From contig CM055115.1 of the NCBI GenBank assembly GCA_029204225.1, positions 9,693,849-9,757,848 on the forward strand: a stretch of 64,000 nucleotides of DNA, given 5' to 3'. The position numbers were made by a program, and so were the translations under genes. The DNA comes from Diphasiastrum complanatum (lineage: Eukaryota; Streptophyta; Lycopodiopsida; Lycopodiales; Lycopodiaceae). Shown one piece after another: positions 33,541-43,670 of this stretch; positions within the stretch are counted from its first letter, which is position 1, and each line of letters starts with the position of its first letter. The notes beneath the pieces were generated by a model. That model did not search any database, was not told the DNA's origin, and was given only the letters and a program-made list of their open reading frames with translations.

Positions 33541-33552
33541 GCTCTAATACCA
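33541..33552 (-). other. Element E primer-binding site
   Basis: Minus-strand TGGTATTAGAGC next to the 5' LTR; initiator-Met type with one G-U-compatible change, identical to the site of block A. Confidence 0.9.
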
Positions 33553-34288
33553 TGTTGATTTCACACATGTGGATTGTCCACAACATGTACTTGTGATCTC
33601 CAAAGGTGTGTAGATGCACCAAGATTAAAACTAGATTGAGATTCAAGATCAATCTTAGATCCTATGGCAAAAACACACTACTACATGCATTCAATCACTT
33701 CCAACTCTCGCTCACACGTGTGGGAAGTATTAAAAAATTATTCTAAGTAAAAACAAGCTGCTCTCCTTGGGTAGAGAGAGAAAAACCATCATGAGCTCTC
33801 GGGTTGAGAGAGAAAGCTAGAATTCCAATAACACTCAAAATCCATATAATCACCAAATCAATTAGATCCAAAATGAGGAGTACAATGATACTAGTAGATC
33901 CATGAGCTACCACTATGCTTAACTATGATTGGACCACACTTTGTCACCTCTTAATCCTATTGGACCATTGATCCATGCACCTCTTAATTCTATTGGACTA
34001 TATTCAAGCACACCTCAAATTCCTATTGGACCACACATAGTTCCACCTCTAAATCCTATTGGACCTCTTAGAATTCATCAAACAAAGGCATTACACTTGT
34101 CTACACTCTAATTGGCACGAGTTTAGCCTCTTACTCTATTTTGGCTCAATAGTGGCATTACAAGTGGAAATGCATAATTTGCCATCTATGCCAAATTTGT
34201 TCCTATCAACATCCTACACCTAGATGCTTGATGTAAAAAACATAAGACCCCTATATCTAACATAGATAATCTTTTTCAATTCTTCACA
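33553..34288 (-). repeat. Element E 5' LTR
   Basis: 736 bp, equal in length to the 3' copy; CACACGTGTG at 33,713-33,722; carries the second copy of the 33-bp minisatellite. Confidence 0.95.
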
Positions 34289-34293
34289 CACCA

Positions 34294-35034
34294 ATGTATT
34301 TAAGGCACCAAGAATTAAATTTAAGAAAAAATGGATATTGTATTCATGCCATCGCAAAATCGATCCTTTTTCCCCCTTATTTGTGTATTGATAACAACAT
34401 TCATTGGGCTCAAACCAACCCTAGTCAAGTATTAACCTTAGTAAAATCATATTCTTTGATATCCAAGTTGATACCCATTTTTATACAAGTCCGACACTTA
34501 ATATACCCTCCCAGAGATATACCCTCCCAGAGAGCCTAGGAAAGCATGTGAGAAAAAGAGGTATGGAAATTGCATAAAAAGGTGCAACTAAAATGTGGGC
34601 ATGCATGCAATAAAAGAGGCATGAATTTGTTGCTAACTTCGACTTGCATATGAAGATGCATCTAATGGACCAAATTCTTGCAATAAAGTTCTTAGCAATG
34701 TGGCAAAGCTCTCTATGCATAGATACTCTTGTGATTTAAGACATTGACTGTAATTTTATTTTTTAGAAACTCCATTGACCAACTTGAACACTTTTCTGCC
34801 CATATTTCATACTGCTTAGAAAGCAAATGGGTGACCCACCATTTCAAGGGTGATTATGTTTTGCAAATGCAAATTCTGCTTCATAATGGTCCTGTGGAAA
34901 AAGCTCAGTTTTGAAAACATTGATTATGTTTTTTAAATGCAAATTTTACTGCATAATGGTCATGTGAAAAAGTAGCCATTATCTTTTATGAAATGGAATG
35001 AGTAAGGCATATGATATTTTGCCATTTTGCCTGG
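34294..35034. other. Unassigned region with a 70-bp tandem duplication
   Basis: No gene seen. GATTATGTTTT units start at 34,852 and 34,922 and share AAATGCAAATT, GCATAATGGTC-like and ATGTG stretches, giving a two-copy repeat of about 70 bp to about 34,970. A doubled AGATATACCCTCCCAGAG phrase lies near 34,510. Confidence 0.5.
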
Positions 35035-35400
35035 TAAAGAATCCTAGTCCTGACCCCTCCAGGCCTCACCTATCTATATGCCGAGCTCTTTCCATAATAC
35101 ACAAAAATAGGCAGCAAAAAAAAAGTGAATGTTCCCTTTCCAGTTTAAATGCCTAATCATGCTGGAAAATAATAATTTTAACAATCAAATGTGCTAAATT
35201 CATTGACATTTTTGCACAAGGTTTTATTAAACTTTATGTTTGCTGCAATAGTAGCTAGATATTTTGATCACATGTTTATTTTAGTTGAGTAGAGAATTAC
35301 CTTTTTTTTTTTTTGGGTTGAATCCTTTTGAGTTCCAATGCCTTTTTTTTTATTCTTTCCAGCATCCACGACAAGGGTGCTTCCAATCTTTCAAATGACC
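35035..35400 (-). repeat. Second copy of the 358-bp insert, inverted
   Basis: It matches the insert at 10,976-11,333 in reverse orientation, from ATCCTAGTCCTGACC to TCAAATGACC. Here it is not flanked by the 58-bp duplication. It may be the donor of the filler sequence or another copy of a small dispersed repeat. Confidence 0.75.
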
Positions 35401-36130
35401 TTGTTTTCTTCAAGATTTTGCGAAGCATGACAGATTACAATGGAATGACGTTTCTGATATAATTAAATCTCACTAATAAAATTACAAGAGCAACAATCTT
35501 ATTGATCTTTATATTATTCTGCAAGTGATAATTGATACTTTTTGTAGATTCCTCTCACTAATAAGATTATAATGATATAATTATAATTGATTGTTGCTCT
35601 CACTAATAAGATTGTTGTACAATGTAGGTTTTGTTTGGCCCCACAAAACACGATCCACTACCCAAAAACCAAAGGTTCTATATGCCATTAGAAAGAAAAA
35701 TTTCTAGCTCTCTAGGCTAGCATGCTAGCAGAGTGGGCTCAAAAAAAAATATTTAAAATGTGAACATATAATTTCTTGCTCTTAGTTGAAACCTCATAAG
35801 CTTAAGTATCATATACATGGTACCACCATATCATTGGAGCATAAACAATAGCATTAATCTCAGTATGACCATGCTGGATAAATATAACACCTACAACAAT
35901 GCTACTTATGTTTGTTTTCATGAAAACCAATGGTGCATTTAGATCCACTATATGCCACATAAGGGTGGGTAGCCACTTCACGATTGGGCTGATCAAAGGC
36001 TTCACGATTGAGATTCTCAGTTTTCTTGAGAAATCTATTCTTGTACTCCCCTTTTGTGACATATATCAAATATGAATATTCGTTGATGATTTGATCATAC
36101 CAATTGATGATCACAATTGAGGATTTCACA
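35401..36130. other. Unassigned degenerate sequence
   Basis: There are AT-rich, partly repeated ATAAGATT/AATAAAATTA phrases, then two overlapping minus-strand frames (35,802-36,129) that I do not recognise. They adjoin a Gypsy RT remnant and may be its decayed downstream part. Confidence 0.35.
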
Positions 36131-36179
36131 CGATCTATTATGAAAAATTCATCCCAATTCTAAATAACCTCCACCTTTG

Positions 36180-36500
36180 TGATCCATCCTCACTTGATCC
36201 ATAAATATCAAATGCCTAAGTTATTTCGCATTCTACACAAGAAAGCTAGAGGCATGGATTATCTTAGCATACATATTGTGATCCTATCATAGCTATAACA
36301 ATGTATGAAAATGTGAGATATGTTCACTCATCATTTACTAAAAAACAATTTATCATCCAAATACATAACAAGAAACTTTCCTATGATATCATTCATCATC
36401 TGTAAAGTAGTAGTCGTTAAATTCTGAAAATTATGAGAAAAGAGAGCTAAAAAAGTATTAACAATCCTCGTTTTCCTCTAACAGTCTCTTTTTGTAAAGC
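36180..36500 (-). pseudogene. Ty3/Gypsy reverse transcriptase remnant
   Basis: On the minus strand near 36,400-36,340 the frame reads MNDIIGKFLVMYLDDKLFFSK, the Gypsy RT catalytic box with YLDD. It is followed, after stops, by debris in the place of the usual EEH-H and LYAK-KC region. A partial copy at about 53,520-53,645 lacks 78 bp that include the catalytic YLDD. Confidence 0.6.
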
Positions 36501-36608
36501 AAAACCATGATTCAAAACATGAGTACCAGGGATGATAAGGAACAAGGAGCTTTTACATGTTTCATTTTGACCATGCAAACATAACTACATGGCATAATCC
36601 TTATGAGC

Positions 36609-38254
36609 CACAACCCACTCGCTCATGAGCTATTGAATCTGCTTTTCTGCTCCATGTCGCTTTTAAGAGACGCCAATTCAGCACATTCTTGGGCTAAAAT
36701 TACTGAAGAGAAGTTCTAAAGTTCGCCCTCCTGTACATCGCTGTAGTAGCGCCCTTCAGAGGTCTGAATCTTCAGAGTTTTGTGGGCTTCTGGATCGCTG
36801 ATTGTGATGCTACCACAGGTCTGTGTTAGACCATTTTGTGGCTGCCAACATACGCAAGTACTGTTGAGTTTTCGGTCAGAGGTATGATGCTACAAAATCA
36901 TTTCTGGCTTTACTAGTGTGATCAGGCCGTTGCACCATATCCGGGTGCTTGTTATGAAGCAGAAGCAGACGCGTGGCATACGTAGACCCATAAGTGCATG
37001 CAGATAGGCTACACCATGTCTGCATAAGCTGAGATTCAGCAGCATACTATCGTCGGGTGGTGTAGCGGCCATCTGTAGCCCAAGTGGGGACAGGACAGTG
37101 TGAATGGGTAATCTAACGTGGTCACTGTGTCGGATATCGCACTCATTCTGGGCGTGTCCACTCCAAGGCGGTAGTCGCTGGACGCGATCCTCCGGAGGGA
37201 AGGTTTGTGATCATGGGATGCTGTAGAGGGGAATGCGTGAGACGGGCAACCGAACAGCGATCACCTCTCACTTCCGCCTGTGTAGGGATAACATGCGCAT
37301 GTGCTTCCGGTTCAGCCCACTCTTCGTTTCACTCAGACCTCTGTCTGCACTTTTGCCTTTGCTCATCCATACGCAAATAATTCATGTTCACTTTGGATAG
37401 CACTTTTGCCTTTGCTCATCCATACGCAAATAATTCATGTTCACTTTGGATAGCATGTAGGTAGGTAGGGATCTCACTTTTTTAGAGGTCCATATTTTAA
37501 CTTTGGTTGTGCTAGCCTGGGTTTTATTTGATATGTATCAATTGTTACACATTTGTTATAGCGTCTTTTACAAGTTCTACTCTAGGCTCTAAAGTAAAAG
37601 TACAAAGTTGTAGCGCTCAAAAAACTTCAATGACCCACCAAGCTTGGTTATGATTAAGTCCATCCACCCAAACTTTGCCAAAAAAGTGGAGGGCTCAAAG
37701 CTCCCTAATAAGAGTGACAGTGTAAACTCTCATTTCTTCACCAAAGAGACAATAAAAAATTTACTTGACTAGCAAAAATTAGTAATGATTAAGACAAAAA
37801 AAAAAGCCTAGAAAATATGTGTCTACAATTTCATAGTAGAATTTTCCGATCAAAAGCATTGAATTTTAAAAGTCGACTAGGACCATACGTGTTGATTATA
37901 ATAGCTTTCATGACCAAGGCAACATTGTAAAGTGTTTTTAAATAGAAATTGTTTCAAGAAAGCTCAAAAAATCGACTAGCTTGTCTCTAAGAAGAGAATA
38001 ATATTGGTATGCCTAACGCTTCGGATGATGTTCACTTATGCTTTTTGTCATTTAGCTCACAAGTCTAACAAACATATCAAACTAGAATCCCAAAAGGAGG
38101 TGCTTTGCCCCTAGAATTCTCATAACAATGGGAAAAAGTAAAAAAACCTTGTAGCATAAATGGTAGAATGAAGAAACAACGTGTAGAACAACGAATCATA
38201 AAATATGGACCAATCATAATTAGGTATAGCAAACTACTTGTGAAAAAAATAACA
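36609..38254 (+). repeat. Composite repeat unit, copy 2 (truncated)
   Basis: Direct copy of 1,618-2,085 joined without a break to the equivalent of 9,471-10,622. It shows the uninterrupted target of the solo LTR (CATCTGTAGCCC). It is closer in sequence to the inverted copy 3 than to copy 1 at several diagnostic bases. It is cut at ATAACA, after which different sequence begins. Confidence 0.85.
37347..37452. repeat. 53-bp tandem duplication in copy 2
   Basis: Two exact units beginning GCACTTTTGCCTTTG at 37,347 and 37,400. Only one unit is present in copy 3 and a variant pair in copy 1. Confidence 0.85.
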
Positions 38255-38770
38255 CTGTGAGCTTGCCCATATCAACATGGAGGAAATCACTATCCTTATC
38301 AAGGGTGTCAATAAGGAAGTGATTGATATATTTGATGGAATAGTAAGGAGTGGAGGATAAGGGACTTTGAGATTTAGAAGTTGTGGCCTCTTCTTCGTCT
38401 GGGATCTGAACTAACAAGAAAAATACAACTCATGTTTGGTATTCAAGAAAACATTTCCTTTTGCAAAGATTACACATTGTAGAACTTCTAAATTTCTCAA
38501 ATAGCCTAGTGTACATCTTGTCCAATCTCTACTTAAATTGTGGAAAACAATGGACAAGGTCATTAGAGTGCAATGAAAGAGATAGAACCTATACAGATAA
38601 CAAAGATAGTGACTATATATTTTAAAGTACTCTAAATCTTCGGTTATTCCAAATTTTGTAAAAAATGCCGTTAGGGGGCTCTCGTGGTCAATACGAGACA
38701 AAGAGGCCATCTTTGGCAAACATCGGTTGTCTACGTGAGAGAGATACAATGCCAAAATGTCGCTGGTCTA
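38255..38770 (-). pseudogene. Probable Copia pol debris
   Basis: Two minus-strand frames (38,220-38,417 and 38,411-38,755) contain a phrase resembling the region after integrase (KGNVFLNTKHELYF in place of RDVVF-E). Similarity is weak and catalytic motifs are absent, so this call is tentative. Confidence 0.3.
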
Positions 38771-41110
38771 AATGCACACAGAAGCGATATGTATGGATTT
38801 AGGAATTTGTAATAGCTCTCGTAGGATGAACACCAGGCACGCACTAGACCAATATGTGCGAAAATCGAGAAAGAAAAAGTGAAAATATGATCAAGGACCA
38901 TGCCTTTTATACCTTTCGTTTGTCAAAAAACTATTCATTGAAAATTCTACACATTTGCAAGCCGCTATGGTGACACATGTCAAACGATGAATGGTCTATA
39001 CTATGTCACGCGACGGTGACAAAAAATTGGTCCGTATAATATTCACATGTGTGGACATACGAATGTCTATACTTTCACACATGCGAGTGTCGGGTTATAA
39101 GACTTGGACCCCTGAGGCAATTTTCACTTCTTTTTTTGTATTTTTTTCTCCAGATATCGCTCCTATGCGACGTGAGACTCACCTGGAAAGCCACACTAGT
39201 CCTCTACTCGCGCACAGAAGCGATATCCCACAAGTACCGTTTGTACATATTGCTCTTCTACACGCCCACACCACCTTCTCACTCTTACCTCTGTACACTC
39301 ACACACATAAGCGATATCCCACCCGTACCTTGCGTACATTGTTGGGGTGAGAGGACGCGAACAGAGGAAGAGAGAGGGAAATAGATTGCAAGACAACCCT
39401 CCCGTTATGGGATGCTACTAACTACCACCAAGAACAGTCAGAAAAGATTGTAGATGCCAAACAAAATCATAGCTCATACGTTCTCACCATAGGATCGTTA
39501 AAGTAATTGTATACTCAGACAAATGTGAATACACTCCACCAAAGAGATTTGATAAGGTGTGGAACTATTGTTAATCAGTTTCAGTATGAAGTTCAATGCA
39601 GAATCTTAAAGTGATAGTGTAGTATGATAATGCTTGTTCCTCAGGCATCAAAGACAGCTGCCGGCTAATCAAATTCTGAGGAGTCAAAGATGTTCGTGAT
39701 TTGATCTGACTGAGTGAACGAGCGAGAACAAGCAGTAGGAAAGTGTGATCAAATCACAACATGCATACATCTACAGTATGGAGCAAGAGCAATGATGGTT
39801 ACAGCGTGAATTTCTGGTGTAACTTGGATGCTAAATCTTTCGCTCTATTGCATCATCGATAAACGAGAGCTGAAGATGTATTTATAAACAACATTCTTGT
39901 TGTTACAAGAATCGTTAACTAATCTATAATTACAAGACTAGTTTAGTTTAATTATGTACTTGAACGTACTTTACAGATTTCTAATGTAAAATGACATCTG
40001 TACAAAGTGTACATAAGATAGATGACTCAAAGGTGTTGACGTGGACAAGTTTGTTGCATTCCTCGCATATTTTGGAGGTAGACTTCGGTCATATTTCTGA
40101 AGTATACTTGGGTCACATACTTCGCATATTTTTCGGAAGTAGTTGGAACCGTTATTCGTCAAAATAGTCACATTTCACATTTTTCGCCTTTTGGAAAAAT
40201 GCGAACTGTGCGACAAATAGTTCGTTTCTACAGACTATTGTGAAGACAGTGTATTTCTGCAGACTTATAGAAAAGACTGATTTGTTGAAGTTGTTGAAGA
40301 TGGACAGATCTTCAATGTTCATCAAATACTTGCCATTCAAATGTAGAACAGAATAGGAATGTTTACCCTTTGATCCTTGGAAGAAGATTAGTCGGAAGGT
40401 AGATGTGGTCGTCCTTTAAGTAGTTGGAGCAGACATAGAACCAAAAGAGGTTGCATATGACCCTAGATCAGTGATCAAAATGTGCAAGAAAAATCCTGAA
40501 ATAGAAATAGTATCACCAAGGAGAAAACTGTGAGCTCAATTTCTAACATACATATCGGTTCTCTACGTGCCCAGACCTCACCTTTGTACTCTCGTGCACG
40601 GAAGCGATATTCCACCACCTGTCTGCTATTGATATGACGAAACATACTAGAAGGAGATTGTTTCTCTTCTGGTTTTGTCGCAAGGCCTCTTGTAGCCTTG
40701 ATTCCTCCAAGGTGAACGAGAAGGTGTAATAGGAGCAGGTGGTTGTTAGAGATAAAGAAATATTAGAGGTCGACCACCCTCCTTATTCCGAAAGCCCCCT
40801 TCTACCAAATTGTCATCATGATCAAGAGGAAAAAGATGGGGTTTGGATCTCCAACCGGTGAGTTGTCGTGTAGTAACGGGCTTTGATCCATTGGGGAGAG
40901 GGCTAAGCATTAAAATAGGAGTGGGGATCTAGGCTTGCTAAGGTTTTCAATCTTAGCTTCGGATCTACTCATGGAATAGCCTAGATTTGTGCGACGTTCA
41001 TCTTTGTTGCTTTTTCTCTTTTTGGTCATTTCTTGGCTTTGTTTATTGGTTCTTATCTAGGCATCCTTGGCTCTAGATCTTCTCCTCAAGAAGTTGGTCT
41101 TCTAGAGGGA
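38771..41110. other. Unassigned region with repeated AAGCGATAT motifs
   Basis: No gene that I can support. GAAGCGATAT occurs at 38,781, 39,217 and 40,601, and TAAGCGATAT at 39,308, usually after a GCACAC- or GCACA-type phrase and mostly before CCAC. The stretch 39,860-40,340 has repeated ACTTCGG/GCATATTT phrases. All open frames are short and unlike known proteins. It may contain LTR or promoter remnants of old elements. Confidence 0.35.
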
Positions 41111-41118
41111 GGTGAACG

Positions 41119-41169
41119 GTGAAAGAAATCCTACCTACGGATCTTAACGATCACTCCATGGTTTTCTTA

Positions 41170-41240
<71 letters not shown>

Positions 41241-41463
41241 TTGCAAGCAAAAAGCCCCTAAAAGGGTTGTGAAAAACAAAACTGATGCTCCCAAAAAAGT
41301 TAAGCGCATGAATTTGCAGGCTTCTTCTTTTGAGCAAGATGTACTAAATAATGCGGCCCTCGATGTTGTTGTAGATACAACCACACCAATTTTGGACAAT
41401 CCTGTAAATCTTGTTGATACTACTATTCCTCCTCCCCATTCTGTAGATAATATTGTCACGTAA
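41119..41463 (+). other. Short open frame across a microsatellite, unrecognised
   Basis: A 114-codon frame whose first part is the translated (TG)n(AG)n array (CVCVCV, REREREREP). Its second part (KAPKRVVKNKTDAPKKVKRM, then VVVDTTTPILDNPVN) is Lys- and Thr-rich with no family resemblance. I do not think it is a gene. Confidence 0.2.
41171..41238. repeat. Compound microsatellite (TG)19(AG)15
   Basis: 38 bases of TG followed directly by 30 bases of AG, uninterrupted. Confidence 0.97.
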
Positions 41464-41640
41464 TTGCTATGATGGATGTTACTTTTTGATGCAACAATTA
41501 ACTGTCGAAATTCGACAGACAATTTAAATATTATTTGGCACTCACCACCGGATGCTGTCAGAATCCATTTGTAGGCAAGTTCAAAAGATCTATCAAAATC
41601 CGACGCGTCGGAATCTTTTACGGCATAGACATTGGTGCGA

Positions 41641-42115
41641 TATTGACTACAAGCGGTTCATTTTTTTTGAGAAACTTGCCAACATCCCACAAAATCTAAA
41701 ATTTTCAAAACTTTTTCAGATTTCCACCCAATTGATCTCTATAAATTTTGGCTAGCTATCCTTGTTATGCGTAGCTCCTCTACAGATCTAATTGCACCAA
41801 ATGGCTATCCATATAATGGATTCTCTACCTCAAACAATACTATTTTTCAAAAACCACTGAAGCTACTACAATTTACCCTAGAATTCACTACAACTTACCT
41901 TAGAATTCTCTACAATTTATCTCAAAATTCTCTCAGAATTCTTACTTTAACCTTTTGCCATTGCTTTCTTGAAGATTAAATCAAAGGAATTTTACTACTT
42001 TCTGTCAACTGGACTACCAATATCCCAGTATGGTGTCCTTCAAAGGCTGCTTCTCTGATGTTGGCTTTTCTGGTGAACAGCTCTTTTGGATCGTGCACGC
42101 TTGTAGCATCTTGCA
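41641..42115 (-). other. Leader remnant of inverted block A
   Basis: Inverted match to 392-868. The minus-strand homology to the leader ends at 41,641, where copy 1 switches to the composite unit; this copy continues into other sequence. No gag frame is readable. Confidence 0.6.
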
Positions 42116-42127
42116 GCTCTAATACCA
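42116..42127 (-). other. Primer-binding site of inverted block A
   Basis: Minus-strand TGGTATTAGAGC adjoining the LTR that starts TGTTGGAATTCC at 42,128 on the plus strand. Confidence 0.75.
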
Positions 42128-42960
42128 TGTTGGAATTCCTCAAGGATAATACAGGATTTAGTGCAGTATGCAGATCACACCAGCATAACTCAAGCATCCG
42201 TAGCTCTCAAAGGGACACAACAAAAGCTATTGAATAGCAAGAAACACTCTACATGTAGTATAAGTCCCAAACTGCATGGGCTTGACAAGTGTCATCTAAC
42301 TAGATAGACACATGTTCAAACTTACTAACGAAACCCAGGACATGCCCTCGAGCATGAAGAAACATAAAGTTTCTACCCACAAAGCATTGCTAGTTTATGA
42401 ACCAAAACCTGCAGAAATACACGTAAAGAGTCAACAGGCCTTACCTGTAGAAATACACGAGAACTACCCACAGGCAGAAACCGTAAGCCACCGCAACCGC
42501 AATGCAAATGACTTCGACGAAAGCACCCCAGACAACCGTAAGGTCATGTATACGGTCCATTACAGAACTGAAGTAAACCAAATGCAACCGCAATGCACCG
42601 CAAGGGTCAACCTTAAGGCTACAAGAAAAGACCAATGAAGCCAAGGAAAACCACTAGCAGGGAAGGCACCAACATACGGTCCACAAGCGAAGGCCGAAGG
42701 AACCAAACTGCACCTCAAGGCACCGCTAGGAACCGAAGGCCACTGCAATGTCAAAGATTGTGGTATGCTAGCGAAGACCAAAAGGAACCAATTCACGAAG
42801 TAGCTGACCGAAGGCCATTGCAAAGGGAACGATTGCAGTCAGTATGCGATACGGTTCATGACCGCTCACGACCGCAAAGCAACAATTGCGGTCATAGACG
42901 GCTACAAAAACAACGGATCTTCATGACCCAAGTACCAGGGAAGATCAACAAAATACTATC
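42128..42960 (-). repeat. LTR of inverted block A, with CCG-rich degenerate repeats
   Basis: 42,128-42,506 is the inverted copy of 1-379. The sequence continues in the same style to about 42,960 with many scattered ACCGCAA, CCGAAGGCC and ACGGTY phrases (for example near 42,490, 42,535, 42,585, 42,695, 42,735, 42,808, 42,850 and 42,880). These give a sub-repeated GC-richer tract. The outer LTR boundary cannot be fixed. Several overlapping frames on both strands come from this repeat structure and are not genes. Confidence 0.55.
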
Positions 42961-43626
42961 ATGGAGAACAGGCTCTAGAACGATGATGACGCACAACTGA
43001 AATACGTTAGAATGAGCTTAACCAGTTTCTTGTTATCAAAGGATTAGCAAAACACCCTTTTCTCCGTTCCTATATAAACAAGATGAACGAGAGAGATGAG
43101 TTGGCTGTTTTTGATGCGTGAGTGTTAGTCATGTAGTAGCAGACACACATTGTCACACAAACAGATATAGAATTGGCAGTAGCTAGAGTCCTCGTAAGAG
43201 AGAATACCTCTCTTGCACCGACGCGCTAATCTAAGAAATAGATAGCGCTTGAAAGCGTTGTTGTAAAATTATTTATGAAATTAGAGTTGCGACATTCTGC
43301 CTATGGTGTGTAATCTATGAATGATTTTGATGCTTGCTTACAATAGATATACTTCCGTTGTTACTAAACATTATCTACTGTTCATAAACTTAAATCAAAT
43401 CTATAGTGTCAGTCTGTTTCCCGGAAGATGAATGATTGTAAGATGAAGTAGTAGCTACAACTACATAGATTGACTCTATCGGAGCTTTGCATACGGAATT
43501 TGAGTCTTTCCAATAGTGAAACAGAGCATTCAAGTGTGCTCAATCATGCTTCTAACATTTTGACCTAAATAGAACATACCAACACTCTGTATCAGAGTGG
43601 GTTGATCATTCAAAGGATTCCAATAG
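42961..43626 (+). repeat. Probable 5' LTR region of the old plus-strand Copia remnant
   Basis: It contains TATATAAA near 43,070 and ends GGATTCCAATAG just before a primer-binding-like TGGTATCCGAG at 43,627. The left border is not visible. The call rests on position upstream of a Gag start and on the primer-binding site. Confidence 0.4.
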
Positions 43627-43638
43627 TGGTATCCGAGT
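43627..43638 (+). other. Primer-binding-like site
   Basis: TGGTATCCGAGT, a decayed match to the initiator-Met complement, 33 bp upstream of the Gag start. Confidence 0.5.
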
Positions 43639-43670
43639 ATTAAGGTCCTCAAAGCTAGGTTATTCAAACA

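Larger units (their letters stand above)
28059..34288 (-). mobile_element. Element E: full-length Copia, decayed coding region
   Basis: A 6,230-bp minus-strand element with two 736-bp LTRs differing at about 14 positions (1.9%). It has an exact target duplication, CACCA, at 28,054-28,058 and 34,289-34,293. The 5' LTR is on the right with a primer-binding site next to it. Gag, protease, integrase, reverse transcriptase and RNase H are all recognisable in order but are interrupted by stops and frameshifts. Among the full-length copies it is the oldest by LTR divergence, consistent with its coding decay. Confidence 0.95.

Noticed and set aside
35802-36129. Host gene exon
   Set aside because: The two frames overlap, adjoin Gypsy RT debris and have no recognisable domain; decayed retroelement sequence is more likely.
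41119-41463. Protein with Cys-Val and Arg-Glu repeats
   Set aside because: The repeats are translated microsatellite (TG)n(AG)n; the remainder has no family resemblance.
42312-43000. Two plus-strand frames of over 100 codons as genes
   Set aside because: They run through an LTR with CCG-rich sub-repeats and are mirrored by minus-strand frames, as expected from base composition.
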